From: Mucilaginibacter sp. | GTDB taxonomy: Bacteria; Bacteroidota; Bacteroidia; Sphingobacteriales; Sphingobacteriaceae | Length of the DNA: 64,000 bases | Reading direction: 5' to 3' | Assembly: GCF_025362475.1 (NCBI RefSeq) | Contig: NZ_JANYGH010000023.1 | Location: 62,001 to 126,000 of the forward strand | Shown here: positions 18,785 through 28,646 of the stretch, in pieces | How the letters are laid out: each line of letters begins with the position of its first letter | How positions within the stretch are numbered: the first letter of the stretch is position 1 | Made by a program: the position numbers and the translations under genes | Notes under the pieces: generated by a model | Database searches by the model: none | What the model saw: only the letters and a program-made list of their open reading frames with translations | What the model was told of the DNA's origin: nothing

Positions 18785-21700
18785 TTAAAAAATAACGTTA
18801 ACGCCCAGGTTGTAAACTTTATAAATTGGGTAAGTAAGCGGGCCTGATGATTCGGGATCATACCCTTTGTTCACCATTTTATCCCACGTAATCAGGTTGA
18901 AACCGTTGGCATAAAACCTCACTTTTTTTGCACCGATTTTCTGGCTCCACGCGGCTGGTAATGAAAAACCTACCTCGGCATTTTTTAACCTGATGTATGA
19001 TGTATTTTCGCGCCAGTAATTACTTGGCATACTTGGGTCTTCGCCATTTGTGGCAGATGCGCTCAAGGCCGGAAACTCAATTTTTGCACCGGATGCAGCC
19101 CTTGCAGGCGTCCACGCATTTAAATGCCTTTCGGTTAAAAATCCGTTACCGTAGTTTTCCCATACTCCCCATCCCCTAAAATCCTGGGTAACATTTGCAA
19201 CGCCCTGGAACAAAAGCGACACATCAAAACTTTTGTAGTTGACACCCAGTGTGGCGCCAAAAGTGTATTGAGGAACGTTGGAATAGCCTATAGGCGCAAA
19301 GTCCTTACTGTCAATAACCTTATCGTGGTTCAGATCTTCAAATTTCAGATCGCCGGGGCGCGGCGACCTGCCAGAAAAAGTAAGGCCCGAATTGTCAATT
19401 TCCTGTTGGCTGCCCCAAAAACCGTTGGCAATTAATCCGAACGGTGTACCTACCGGATAGCCAGTAGCATTATACCTGTATGCATAATCTGCTGTCTTCT
19501 CGGGCTCATCAATAAAGTTGATGATGTTTTTAGAATAGTTAAAATTGAATTTGGTTAAGATGGATAGATCCTTACCGAGCGATTTATTATAATCCAATTC
19601 AATTTCATACCCCTTATTTGTTAACCGGCCTAAGTTTTGCGGCGGTATGGCGCTTGATGGCAAACCATTTAGCTGCGGCACAGTACCCCTGTTAATTAAC
19701 ATGTTGTTGTTTACAGATTTGTATACATCAACTATCAGGTTTAACGAGGTGAATAGTTCCATATCTAACCCGATATTTGTTTTTTTTGAGGTTTCCCAGC
19801 TTAAGTTTTGGTTACCTACGTATGATTCATTTACAACACTTCCGTTTATGCCCAACGTACCGCCGCCGCCAACGTAACCACCGCCCTGTATAACGGTATT
19901 ATCAAGATAAAGGAACCGGGCGTTGTTAATCCTATCATTACCTACCAATCCATATGAACCTCTTACTTTTAGCGAGGTAATTACCGGGTTATCCTTTAAA
20001 AACTCCTCATGTGAAACTAACCAACCTGCAGAGTACGATGGGAAGAAACCATACCTGTGGCCCTTGGCAAATTGTTCGGAGCCGTTGTAACCGGCATTAA
20101 ACTCAGCAAAATATTTATTATCATAACCATAAGTTACACGTGCTGAAAGGCCTCTTAAGTTAAAAGGCAAGGGAAAATCGGTAGCGCTTGGGTTATCACC
20201 TCCTTGTGGCTTTATGGTTTTATCCTGTTGGCCAAGCAATAAACCGGTAATGGCATGCTTACCAAATGTGCGGCTGTAATTTAATGTAGCCTGGAAGTTA
20301 GAATAGGTTTGAAATGTATTATTTACATTGGGGTTTAGGGTGGAGTTACGGTCGCCGTTGGCGGGTACGTATACGGTGCTATCCTTACCGCCTGCCCCCG
20401 GAACTATAGCCTGATTATAGTGAGTGTAACTTTGCGTTTCTGTAAGATCATGAATTGAACGGGTATCAAACGAGATCATGAACTTTGCCGATAAACCAGG
20501 TGTCCAGCTTTTCAGGTCCTGCTCCATGCCGAAAGAGGCCGTGATATTGTTGCGGGTTTCCTGCACATAACCGGTACGGTTTATGGTGGCGTATGGTGAA
20601 TTGTTATTGCCATATACCAAAACTTTACCATCGGCTGTTACAGGGCCTGGCGTAATGGGAGGCGTGTTAAATATATCTACCAAAACATTAATGGCGTTAC
20701 CGTACCCAAGGCCTGCTCCACCTGCCGGGCTGTTTACATTTTCAACGTAACCTCCTAAATTTAAAAACGCCTTTAAAGTTTTGTTCTTGTTTAAGTAGGC
20801 ATCAATATTGGAGCGAAAATTATAACGTTTAAGGTAGGATGAAGGGTCGTAGTCTTTCTGATCAACTTTCCATTGTCCGCCCTGATCAAGGTAGCCGGCA
20901 TTGATAAAATAACTTACATATTCGGTACCGCCCGATAAGTTTAAGTTGTAACGTGTTTGGCCAACGTATTTGTGCATCAACATTTTCACCCAGTCGTTAT
21001 TAGGGTAATGAAGAGGATCATCCTGTGTTTTGTAATGATTTAATGCATCGGCAGAGTAAATAGCCGGGTTACCGTCATTAGTGGCCATTTGATTTTTTAA
21101 AGTAGCCCAATCAAAAGAGTTTAAGCTTTGTGGCAGGCGCGTAAAGGCCTGCTGGCCAGATTCTACTGTAAAATTGATCTCTGGTTTATCCATTTTGCCC
21201 CTGCGGGTGGTAACTAATATTACGCCATTGGCGCCACGTACCCCGAATACCGCGGTAGACGAAGCATCTTTTAATATGGTGATGCTTTCTACCTCATTAG
21301 GGTCAATATAAGTGATATCGCGCGGTACACCATCTACAAGTATTATCGGCGTTTGCCCGTTGATGGTTCCCTGTCCCCGTAAATACAATGATACGGCGTC
21401 TTTACCTGGCTCGCCGCTTGATTGGATGGCCGTTAACCCCGGTAAACGCCCCGCCAGTGATGCTGCGAGGTTGGCTGCCGGGCTTTGTTTGATCTCTTTT
21501 GTGGAGATGGTTGATATAGCACCGGTAATGGTTTGCTTTTTTTGCGTACCGTAAGCCACCACAACAACTTCGCTCAGATCTTGCCCGGGCGCGGTTAGCA
21601 ATACGTTGATCTCTTCGCGGCCATCGACGGCAACATTTTTTTGGTTGAAGCCGATGTACCTGAAAATTAACGTTCCATTTGATGCCGCTTTAATGCTATA

Positions 21701-21907
21701 CCTGCCATTTGCATCGGTTACCGCGCCGGTTGATGTACCCTTTACCAGTACAGAAACGCCAATGAGGGTTTCGTTTTTGGCCGAGTCCCTTACAACACCG
21801 GTAATGGTTTTGGTTTGTGAAAAAGCAATTTGGCCCAGGCAGAGCATTACTGCCAGCAAACTAAAATGCTTTCCGTAAAAAAGTTTTAGTACAAGTTTTT
21901 TTAACAT
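18785..21907 (-). CDS. SusC/RagA-like TonB-dependent transporter (SusC2)
   Basis: 1,040 residues: signal peptide (to about 30), CarboxypepD_reg-like domain (about 33-112), DLSEVVVVAYGTQKKQTITG, plug with PIILVDGVPRDI and GANGVILVTTRRGK (about 120-235), then the barrel, ending VNVIF. The first 15 residues (LKKLVLKLFYGKHFSL) nearly repeat those of SusC1, and the leaders share about 60 bp of similarity around promoter copies 1 and 3. Function is uptake of the oligosaccharide held by SusD2. It lacks an STN domain, consistent with control by the hybrid regulator. Confidence 0.96.
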   Translation of the reverse strand: MLKKLVLKLFYGKHFSLLAVMLCLGQIAFSQTKTITGVVRDSAKNETLIGVSVLVKGTSTGAVTDANGRYSIKAASNGTLIFRYIGFNQKNVAVDGREEINVLLTAPGQDLSEVVVVAYGTQKKQTITGAISTISTKEIKQSPAANLAASLAGRLPGLTAIQSSGEPGKDAVSLYLRGQGTINGQTPIILVDGVPRDITYIDPNEVESITILKDASSTAVFGVRGANGVILVTTRRGKMDKPEINFTVESGQQAFTRLPQSLNSFDWATLKNQMATNDGNPAIYSADALNHYKTQDDPLHYPNNDWVKMLMHKYVGQTRYNLNLSGGTEYVSYFINAGYLDQGGQWKVDQKDYDPSSYLKRYNFRSNIDAYLNKNKTLKAFLNLGGYVENVNSPAGGAGLGYGNAINVLVDIFNTPPITPGPVTADGKVLVYGNNNSPYATINRTGYVQETRNNITASFGMEQDLKSWTPGLSAKFMISFDTRSIHDLTETQSYTHYNQAIVPGAGGKDSTVYVPANGDRNSTLNPNVNNTFQTYSNFQATLNYSRTFGKHAITGLLLGQQDKTIKPQGGDNPSATDFPLPFNLRGLSARVTYGYDNKYFAEFNAGYNGSEQFAKGHRYGFFPSYSAGWLVSHEEFLKDNPVITSLKVRGSYGLVGNDRINNARFLYLDNTVIQGGGYVGGGGTLGINGSVVNESYVGNQNLSWETSKKTNIGLDMELFTSLNLIVDVYKSVNNNMLINRGTVPQLNGLPSSAIPPQNLGRLTNKGYEIELDYNKSLGKDLSILTKFNFNYSKNIINFIDEPEKTADYAYRYNATGYPVGTPFGLIANGFWGSQQEIDNSGLTFSGRSPRPGDLKFEDLNHDKVIDSKDFAPIGYSNVPQYTFGATLGVNYKSFDVSLLFQGVANVTQDFRGWGVWENYGNGFLTERHLNAWTPARAASGAKIEFPALSASATNGEDPSMPSNYWRENTSYIRLKNAEVGFSLPAAWSQKIGAKKVRFYANGFNLITWDKMVNKGYDPESSGPLTYPIYKVYNLGVNVIF

Positions 21908-21968
21908 AATAAATAGTTTAAAGGTTTATTGAAATGTGCTAAGCAGCACGGATAATTGGTTACTTATA

Positions 21969-22014
21969 CAATGGTAGATATTGCTAAAAAAACCTGCAAC
22001 CCGCACTGTTATGC
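21969..22014 (-). promoter_or_regulatory. Locus operator/promoter, copy 3 (drives SusC2)
   Basis: The minus strand carries the identical 19-mer GCATAACAGTGCGGGTTGC (22014-21996). TTG (21999-21997) is followed after 20 nt by TACCATTG (21976-21969). The start codon is 61 nt beyond the -7 box, the same spacing as at SusC1. The 22015-22117 stretch upstream has no gene. Confidence 0.8.
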
Positions 22015-22117
22015 TCTTAGGCGGCCTTGCCTTATAATAATTTGATTATCTGATAAGCCGCAAGGCATTATCAGCCCCACGTAGGGCCATGACTGCTTAC
22101 CTAAAAAACTTGCCTAT

Positions 22118-22149
22118 GTAAAAAGCCCCGTAACGTTTTATTACAGGGC
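22118..22149 (-). terminator. Terminator after the GH36-type gene
   Basis: Arms GCCCCGTAA (22125-22133) and TTACAGGGC (22141-22149) pair with one mismatch around a 7-nt loop. On the minus strand they are followed at once by TTTTT, so it ends transcription of the 27084-to-22228 unit before the SusC2 promoter. Confidence 0.75.
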
Positions 22150-22227
22150 CTAACAAAGTGCCGATAAACAACTATCAGCGGGTTGCTGTCAAAAAAACAA
22201 AGACAACAAACCCGTTGGTTTATAAAA

Positions 22228-24150
22228 TTACCGTATGAGCAAGCATTTGGAGTCGTGGGCGTTTAACATTACTTGCAGGTTGCCCGCGGAGTGTAGCATC
22301 TGTTCATTTGAAAATATATCTTTAAGTAAAACGTTGTCGCGTAAAGCGGTAACTTCATCTGTTTTTACGGTAATAATTACTGGCTTATCTGCTGTGTTTA
22401 TTAAAATAATATATATTTTTCCGTCGTTAATCCTCAGCCATTTAGTGGGCTGGTCTGTGTCCATCAAATCTAATGGCACACCGGGCTTTCCCGGCCCGTA
22501 TTGTGCAAGAGTTGCCGCAAGGTTTGCTATCTCGGGTTTAACAACTCCGGGGTTATCGGCCCAGTTAAAATGGCCGCCTAAGGCAAAGCACATGGAGGCC
22601 CAGGTTTTTGCTTTGGTGTAAGTAAAGCCCTCGTATTGCCTGTCGCCCGATTCTAACGCGTAGCCGGGGAATGCCCCGGGTTTGAGGGTTTCGGGCCCGC
22701 GGCCGACAAAAAAATCGGGATCAGTATTAAACAAGGTGCCATTCATCCAGTACCGGTAGGCTATCCGCAAATAAATACCTTTGGTAACATTCCAGTTTTC
22801 GGTAATATCGGCCATAATGCGCGCGCCGTCGCAAATTCCTGCGCAAGGCGCTATTACCGTGCTGCACCCCAGCAAAAAGGCATCTTTACCGATAGCCTTT
22901 TTAATTTCTGCCAAAAACTCTCTTATTACCCTTTCTGGAGGGAATTTGGAGAATTTATAAGGTCTGTCTGTATAGGCCAGCGCCAGGAAATCAATTTTAA
23001 AATACTTATATCCCGATTGGCTCAATTCCCTGAACCGTTCAATCACATATCGCCTTACGTTGGGGTCGCTGGGGTCAACCCGGTACCTGATTACGTGATC
23101 GGGCACTTCTTCCTGCACGGTCATGTGGTATTTATCAACCATATCTTTGTTTGACCAAAATGGCGAGATCCATACACCGGGACGCATGCCTGCCCCTTCT
23201 ACAATTTTTGCCCAGCCTTTTTCGCCTTCAGGAAATTTACTAAGGTCAAACTCCCAGCTTCCCCTTTGCTTAAACCAGCCGTCGTCGAGTATGAAATTCT
23301 GTAGTTTTACATCATTGGCCTGGTTAAAATCATGCAAAGAATCTAAAATAGGCCTAAGTTGCTTTGTAGAGATGCCACCACGGTAAAAATCCCAAGTATT
23401 AAAACCCGAATGATTCACAGCCTGGGCAATAGGCATTGATGGGGTGTACATTTTTCCTATAGCCCGCCAGCCATCCATGGCATTAAATTCGGCACTCAAC
23501 AATATTGGATCAAAGGTGATTGTTTCGCCTGGATCAACCGGAAATTTTCGACCCCTAAAATTCAAGTAACCTGTAATATCATTCCCCTTTTTTTTGATCA
23601 TGGAGGTCCATAACTGCGGTGGTTGGTAAGTGATCATCCAGACCGGCCCCATCCGGTCTTTATCTGAATATAATGCCGCGTAATAGTAACTGTCGTGGTT
23701 TCTATCCCTGCCAACTTCATAGGTGGCACTTTCCCACATCATTCGTAGATCGTCCCCTGTCGCACCCTTTAAAGCCTTATCACTGCTGGTTATTAAAGGT
23801 TCAAACGATATTATGTGCAAGGTATCGCGCGTAGGGTTAAATACCGATACGCTTGCCTGCACCCACTTTCCATTGATGACTTTAAACCGTGTAATAACGT
23901 CCAACCCATCAATGGTTGAGCGGTAGGAGTCGCCGTGCAGGCCGGCATTCAATAAAATATTTTTACCGTTTAGTTGCGAGGTTATATGCGGCAGGTTCTG
24001 GAATGCCGATTGCACCCCCCATTCGCCGGTTGCAGTTTTTACCTTAAATGTTGTTTGCGCTTTTAAAGTAAAAACGGAACAATAAAACAAACCAGGAATA
24101 GCAACCATTTTTGCTATCCGGATTATTGCTTTAAGGGCATAGGTATTCAT
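22228..24150 (-). CDS. GH36-type alpha-galactosidase-like glycosidase
   Basis: 640 residues with a signal peptide (cleavage near FTLKAQ). A beta-sandwich (about 30-230) is followed by a TIM barrel containing FILDDGWFKQRGSWEFD and MRPGVWISPFWSN. YKYFKIDFLALAY supplies the presumed nucleophile Asp (near 386) and GARIMADITENWN the presumed acid/base Asp (near 445). A short C-terminal beta domain follows. This is the clan GH-D (GH27/36) layout; alpha-galactosidase is the usual activity, but related enzymes act on other alpha-linked sugars. It is last in a three-gene unit with the esterase and the unrecognised lipoprotein, 31 bp after the esterase. Confidence 0.8.
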   Translation of the reverse strand: MNTYALKAIIRIAKMVAIPGLFYCSVFTLKAQTTFKVKTATGEWGVQSAFQNLPHITSQLNGKNILLNAGLHGDSYRSTIDGLDVITRFKVINGKWVQASVSVFNPTRDTLHIISFEPLITSSDKALKGATGDDLRMMWESATYEVGRDRNHDSYYYAALYSDKDRMGPVWMITYQPPQLWTSMIKKKGNDITGYLNFRGRKFPVDPGETITFDPILLSAEFNAMDGWRAIGKMYTPSMPIAQAVNHSGFNTWDFYRGGISTKQLRPILDSLHDFNQANDVKLQNFILDDGWFKQRGSWEFDLSKFPEGEKGWAKIVEGAGMRPGVWISPFWSNKDMVDKYHMTVQEEVPDHVIRYRVDPSDPNVRRYVIERFRELSQSGYKYFKIDFLALAYTDRPYKFSKFPPERVIREFLAEIKKAIGKDAFLLGCSTVIAPCAGICDGARIMADITENWNVTKGIYLRIAYRYWMNGTLFNTDPDFFVGRGPETLKPGAFPGYALESGDRQYEGFTYTKAKTWASMCFALGGHFNWADNPGVVKPEIANLAATLAQYGPGKPGVPLDLMDTDQPTKWLRINDGKIYIILINTADKPVIITVKTDEVTALRDNVLLKDIFSNEQMLHSAGNLQVMLNAHDSKCLLIR

Positions 24151-24181
24151 ATATCGTGTTGTTAAATTTGATTAAGGTTGC

Positions 24182-25618
24182 TTATTTTTTTATTATAAAG
24201 GGCGATGCCGGTAAGCCGGATGTATTGTATAAAGACGCAATGGGGTCATCGGCCCAGGCGTAACGTACTGCAGCCGGACGCGATATACCCTTTACCTTCA
24301 ACAGGATTTTATTATGGATTATTACCGCGCTGGCGGTTATAAAACTATTGGGGGCGGCAGTATCTGCCATTTCAAAACCCACAAGGGTGTCGTGATTTTT
24401 GATCGTTAATCCCCTCCCTATACAATCAAAATCAAGAATTGCATTATCACCCCTGATTGCTATTTTTTTGATAAGAGGGCCACTGGCAACATGTTTTTGG
24501 TTATGGTATATATTTACCGATGCCCAAAGTGCCACCCGGTGCCCAACTGTTTTTTTGTTTACTGGGTGGATATTATGGGTATCGCCAACATCGATGGTTG
24601 TTATCATCCCAACATTATTTAACTCTTTGGAGGTTTGTAATTGCGCCTGCCTGATATCGGCCCAATGGATATTGCCAGATGCATCTGAATAATTGGGAAG
24701 CTGAACTATGCAAAACGGCAATACAGGTTTGTTCCAGGCTGTACGCCAGCTGTTAATTAAAGTTTGCAATAACGTTTTATACTCTGCCGCGCGGTCGGCT
24801 ATGCTCCTTTCAGATCCATCCGGCAGGGTGTTTGATTCACCCTGATACCATATTACCCCTTTTGCAGAAAAAGGGATTATTGGGGCAACCACATCTGCAT
24901 AAAATTTGCCTGGAATATGGTTTGGGTTTGCGTCCCGGTCGTTTTTCTTTTTATCCCAGTAAGCCAACAGGGGCTTTAAAAGCGGTTGCTGCTCAAGAGC
25001 GGCAGTATTTGTCCATGATTCAGCGCGAGTATTACCACAAGCCATGACAACAATGCCAATTGGTATATTTTCTTCCGTTTGAAGCTGTTTTGCAAAATAA
25101 TATGCCAAAGCCGAAAACTTAGCGGCATCCTGCCCCCTTGCAGATTCCCATTTAGAATTGTCTACATTTTCTGGGTTGAGTACCCCGGCCGGCATAGCCG
25201 TTCGGTATTCACGGATGTCATCATTGTTAATATTTGCAATTTCCCCGGGGCCGTCCTGCTCGGCAGCCAGCATAAAATTCATATTTGACTGCCCCGCGCA
25301 TATCCATACATCGCCGACTTTAATATTAACAAGCCTTATTGTTTTCTCGTTGGCCGCAGATACCAACAACTCAAATGCTGCACCAACTTTAAAGGGTTTT
25401 AAAACAACTTTCCATCGCCCGTTTTTATCAGCGGTAGCATTGTGTACCTGCCGCAGAACTTTTATAGTAATTATTTTGCCAGGTTCGGCATTTCCCCACA
25501 TCGCCACCGGCTGATTGCGTTGCAGTATCATATTATCCGCAAAAATGGCAGGCAACGATAATTGCCCGAATGACAACAGTGGAATTATCAGAAAAGCAAT
25601 AACAATCCGTTTTCGCAA
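24182..25618 (-). CDS. SGNH-type acetylesterase (sialate O-acetylesterase-like)
   Basis: 478 residues with a signal peptide (IIPLLSFGQ). An N-terminal beta region begins LPAIFADNMILQRNQPVAMWG. The SGNH hydrolase core has VWICAGQSNMNF (nucleophile Ser, block I, about residue 110), VIWYQGESN (about 250) and DVGDTHNIHPVNKKTVGHR (catalytic Asp/His block near 335). This is the classical sialate O-acetylesterase family. In plant-glycan PULs such enzymes remove acetyl groups from pectin or hemicellulose, which is more likely here than sialic acid use because no sialidase or Neu5Ac gene is present. It sits between the lipoprotein and GH36-type genes. Confidence 0.88.
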   Translation of the reverse strand: MRKRIVIAFLIIPLLSFGQLSLPAIFADNMILQRNQPVAMWGNAEPGKIITIKVLRQVHNATADKNGRWKVVLKPFKVGAAFELLVSAANEKTIRLVNIKVGDVWICAGQSNMNFMLAAEQDGPGEIANINNDDIREYRTAMPAGVLNPENVDNSKWESARGQDAAKFSALAYYFAKQLQTEENIPIGIVVMACGNTRAESWTNTAALEQQPLLKPLLAYWDKKKNDRDANPNHIPGKFYADVVAPIIPFSAKGVIWYQGESNTLPDGSERSIADRAAEYKTLLQTLINSWRTAWNKPVLPFCIVQLPNYSDASGNIHWADIRQAQLQTSKELNNVGMITTIDVGDTHNIHPVNKKTVGHRVALWASVNIYHNQKHVASGPLIKKIAIRGDNAILDFDCIGRGLTIKNHDTLVGFEMADTAAPNSFITASAVIIHNKILLKVKGISRPAAVRYAWADDPIASLYNTSGLPASPFIIKK

Positions 25619-25647
25619 TGGCGTTGAATTTAATGTTAGTGATTAAT

Positions 25648-27084
25648 TTATAAAACTTTAGCTGCTATGGTGTAAACACCGGCGTTTGCTGTATTTGAAA
25701 TATTGCTCATCGTTTTTATTTTGATACTAACCGGTGCCGCGTTTGCAATCTTATTCCTGATGATCATATTAAGGGTAAGCTTATTGGTTTTACTTAACCG
25801 TAACGTTTTAATGCAATTTAACCCACCATTGTAAACAACATCATCAGTAACATTATTACCTGCAAGGTTAAAGCTTATTTCCCAGTCATTGACACCACCA
25901 CTTATTGCCACATTGATCACCGGCGAAAGCTCTATCTGCGGATCGGCATCGTTGGAGATAATTACCGGCATGGTGTAAGCTGTGTTGCCAGCATCGTTTT
26001 TCATACTTAGCCGAGCGTTGCTATTATCTAATATGCTGACACTTGCAGTTCTGCTTACCACGCCTGTATCCTTTGGTAGTACCTTAGGTAAATTATTTAG
26101 GTGTTTTATTAACCAGTAACCCACCCCTGTTAATGTATTGGCCGGCGTGGTTTCGCCATTGGAGTTTACTGCAGATTCGGGAAAGGTTGGTTCGTCGCTA
26201 CGTTCGCCGTAGGTCCATATAGTCCACATATCTGGGGCGGCGTTGTTATCCTCGTGCCCAAAAACGCAGGCTTTGGAACTATTAAAAAAATCGGTTGTGG
26301 GGTTATAGTTAATTATCCCCCCATCTGCAGGGGCCAGCATTATTGCCGATTGTTTATGGTTTTGACTTGTAAATTGTGCTATCGAATAGCTTCCTTCCCG
26401 TATGTTATCGGCATTGCCAAACCAAAAACCCAACACACCATCGGTTTCCGCGCCATCTGTAGCCAAAATATCTTGCCTTAGCTGGGCATTGCCGGTTGTA
26501 GCATCGCTCATAATATTGCCTCCAACAAGCCAGGGGCCAACCAATGCGAAACAGTTGCGCGGGTTTCGGTAGGTTTTAAGCGTATTAACCCGTTGCGCGT
26601 CTATCCCATAGTTTAGGCTCGTGTTATCTACATTAAAACCGGCATTGGTTAGCTGGTCTATATACTTTTTATCGGTAGTTTCGTTGTTACCGCCTGTAGC
26701 ATCGTCATTTACCTTGGTTTCCAGGCTGGTTTCAAAAAAGCAACTGTTATGCGCAAAAGCCTGGCGCATTTTGTTGCAGCTCTCCTGCGGATCTTCGTTG
26801 TTTTGATAGGAGTTTACCCACATGGTAATAAAATTGGTGTAAAAACCGCTGGCATTAGCACGCACATAACTCCAGCTGCTATAATTTGCGGGGTCTTCCA
26901 CATCGTGCCACCTGTCTGCAATACCTATATAAACTTTTACCTGTGTATTTGGTAAGGTAAGTACGTTTTTTTGTTTAACGGTTACGGTATCCTGCTTAAT
27001 ATCCCCTTTAACAGGGCTACCTTTTTTACAACTATACATTGACATTAAAACACTAATAAACGATAAAATAAAGGTGCTTTTCAT
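25648..27084 (-). CDS. Unrecognised lipoprotein, possible TIM-barrel glycosidase
   Basis: 478 residues with a lipoprotein signal (VLMSMYSC, then KKG). The mature part reads like a barrel enzyme: VKVYIGIADRWHDVED, YTNFITMWVNSY, KKYIDQLTNAGFNVDNTSLNYG, CFALVGPWLVGG, VLGFWFGNADN and SAIMLAPADGG follow each other at regular spacing, with acidic residues at several strand ends. A beta-rich C-terminal domain (about 350-478) could bind carbohydrate. I do not recognise the family and assign no activity. It heads its own transcription unit, directly behind promoter copy 4, with an acetylesterase and a GH36-type enzyme. A role on the same glycan, at the cell surface, is therefore likely. Confidence 0.75.
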   Translation of the reverse strand: MKSTFILSFISVLMSMYSCKKGSPVKGDIKQDTVTVKQKNVLTLPNTQVKVYIGIADRWHDVEDPANYSSWSYVRANASGFYTNFITMWVNSYQNNEDPQESCNKMRQAFAHNSCFFETSLETKVNDDATGGNNETTDKKYIDQLTNAGFNVDNTSLNYGIDAQRVNTLKTYRNPRNCFALVGPWLVGGNIMSDATTGNAQLRQDILATDGAETDGVLGFWFGNADNIREGSYSIAQFTSQNHKQSAIMLAPADGGIINYNPTTDFFNSSKACVFGHEDNNAAPDMWTIWTYGERSDEPTFPESAVNSNGETTPANTLTGVGYWLIKHLNNLPKVLPKDTGVVSRTASVSILDNSNARLSMKNDAGNTAYTMPVIISNDADPQIELSPVINVAISGGVNDWEISFNLAGNNVTDDVVYNGGLNCIKTLRLSKTNKLTLNMIIRNKIANAAPVSIKIKTMSNISNTANAGVYTIAAKVL

Positions 27085-27205
27085 TTTTTATAATTGGGTT
27101 GATGATTTATTGAATAGTGCGCCAGCCATTAATTTTTCAACCAATTAATCTTAATTAATTGGTACTATTTATTCACAACTGCTGCTACATGTAACTGGTT
27201 ACATG

Positions 27206-27251
27206 CAAGTTTATCAATTGCAAAATTTGGCGGCAACCCGCACTGTTATGC
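27206..27251 (-). promoter_or_regulatory. Locus operator/promoter, copy 4
   Basis: The minus strand has the identical 19-mer GCATAACAGTGCGGGTTGC (27251-27233). TTG (27236-27234) is followed after 20 nt by TAAACTTG (27213-27206), a good -7 box. The first gene starts 121 nt further on, leaving a longer leader than at the SusC genes; the leader contains a palindromic GTAACTGGTTAC (27191-27202). Confidence 0.8.
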
Positions 27252-27264
27252 CCATGTCAACGTT

Positions 27265-27295
27265 AAAAGCCGCCTTGCGGTATCGCAAAACGGCT
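27265..27295 (-). terminator. Terminator after the GH63/GH37-like gene
   Basis: The hairpin AGCCG-cc-TTGCG-gtat-CGCAA-aa-CGGCT (27268-27295) has two 5-bp stems and one internal loop, and on the minus strand is followed by TTTT. It lies 36 bp past the stop of the upstream gene and immediately before promoter copy 4. Confidence 0.7.
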
Positions 27296-27330
27296 ATCCA
27301 TTAACTCATCGCCCCGGCAATAACCATCTA

Positions 27331-28611
27331 TTACTTATTACCTGCACTGCCTATTCCATCAGCATTAAACCTGGTAATATCGTAGTCGCTGCCATCCTCA
27401 TAAATAAAGAAATGTCCTAATAAACTCCAACCCCAAAATGGATCGAGGCCAACGCCGGTACCTGTTTCTGAGTGATAATATTCGCGGTTGCCGGCTTGTT
27501 TTAAAAGCGCATTGGTTTTAAAAGCCAAAACAGATGCTAGCTCATGATAACCGTAATATTTTAAAGCATGATAGATCATGTAATTGGTTGGTATCCAGGT
27601 ATTGGCTCTCCAACTGCAGCCAAGGTCACTTGCCAGCTGTTTTTCAGAATAGCCTGGCTCAGACCGAGCCAGCGTGGGCACGGGCCAGCTGCTCCAAAAC
27701 TCATTAGGATTCATCAATTGTTCGTAAATTATTCGTTTTGCCTGCTTTTCTGATGCTATGCCCGCCCATAGCGGTGAAAAGCCGGCTATACTTTTAACCG
27801 GGATAAGCCCATTGCCTTTATACGCATTGTCATAAAAAAAGCCAGTCTTCTCATCCCATAGTTTTGTTCTTATCAATTCAGCCTTTTTATCGGCTTTTAA
27901 CCTGTATTCATTGGACAGCTCTTTTTTACCCCTGGTTTCTGCTATAGCTGCAAAGGCGCGCATTTCTTTAACCAGGTAGCAATTCAGGTCTACACCTTCA
28001 CTTTTCCTGTCCAGCCACCAGCCGGCGCGTTCGTGTTGGTTATCCATGCCCGTATGAGGCGCGCTCATCCATTCGCTTAAACCATTATGGTCGCTGTCCA
28101 TCTGGTTAAGCCAGTAATCAAGGTATTTTTGCAGGCGGTTAAAATTTGTTTCACTAAGCCAGGAGGTTTCATGGTAGTTATTGAAAACCAGCAGGCTTAT
28201 CTGGCATAAAAATGGCTTTATGTGTTCGTTATTATGAAACTTATTGCCCGGCACCGATCTCACGATCATCCCATCGGGCTTTTGATGATCAAGAAAAATA
28301 GTTACCCCGTTAATGATATGGGTTGATGGCCGACCCATATATATCTGCACTATCGATTCAAAATACTGATCCCAATCATATAACGTTTTGTAGGCATAGC
28401 CGGTAAAATAAAACTTGCGTGTATCGGTATCCTGCAAAATGCCTTTATTCATTAATGAGTCTTCAGCAATCAGTGTTTTCCGCAGCGATAAAAGCGCAGT
28501 GTCTGTTTTTAACGTAAGCTTTGCTTTTTGAGCATTTGCCTTGCCAATAAATGTAATAATTAGCAAGGCCGGTAACAAGGTTTTTAAATGCAGTTTAAAT
28601 AGGTAGGGCAT
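27331..28611 (-). CDS. (alpha/alpha)6-barrel glycosidase of the GH63/GH37-like type
   Basis: 426 residues with a signal peptide (LLIITFIGKANAQ). The single toroid domain has YKTLYDWDQYFESIVQI near residue 75, GLSEWMSAPHTGMDNQHERAG near 180, VDLNCYLVKEMRAFA near 210, then SCWRANTWIPTNYMIYHAL-type and GVGLDPFWGWSLLGH motifs. This is the trehalase-like/MGH1-like superfamily. Substrate cannot be told; trehalase itself is unlikely in a PUL, and removal of a capping sugar is more plausible. It is 35 bp after the GH43 gene and is closed by its own terminator. Confidence 0.7.
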   Translation of the reverse strand: MPYLFKLHLKTLLPALLIITFIGKANAQKAKLTLKTDTALLSLRKTLIAEDSLMNKGILQDTDTRKFYFTGYAYKTLYDWDQYFESIVQIYMGRPSTHIINGVTIFLDHQKPDGMIVRSVPGNKFHNNEHIKPFLCQISLLVFNNYHETSWLSETNFNRLQKYLDYWLNQMDSDHNGLSEWMSAPHTGMDNQHERAGWWLDRKSEGVDLNCYLVKEMRAFAAIAETRGKKELSNEYRLKADKKAELIRTKLWDEKTGFFYDNAYKGNGLIPVKSIAGFSPLWAGIASEKQAKRIIYEQLMNPNEFWSSWPVPTLARSEPGYSEKQLASDLGCSWRANTWIPTNYMIYHALKYYGYHELASVLAFKTNALLKQAGNREYYHSETGTGVGLDPFWGWSLLGHFFIYEDGSDYDITRFNADGIGSAGNK

Positions 28612-28646
28612 GTTTTATTTTATTTAGATGATTGTATACAGTTAAT

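Noticed and set aside
24182..25618. Sialic acid catabolism role for the SGNH esterase
   Set aside because: No sialidase, Neu5Ac lyase or epimerase gene is present in the window; plant-glycan deacetylation fits the neighbours better.
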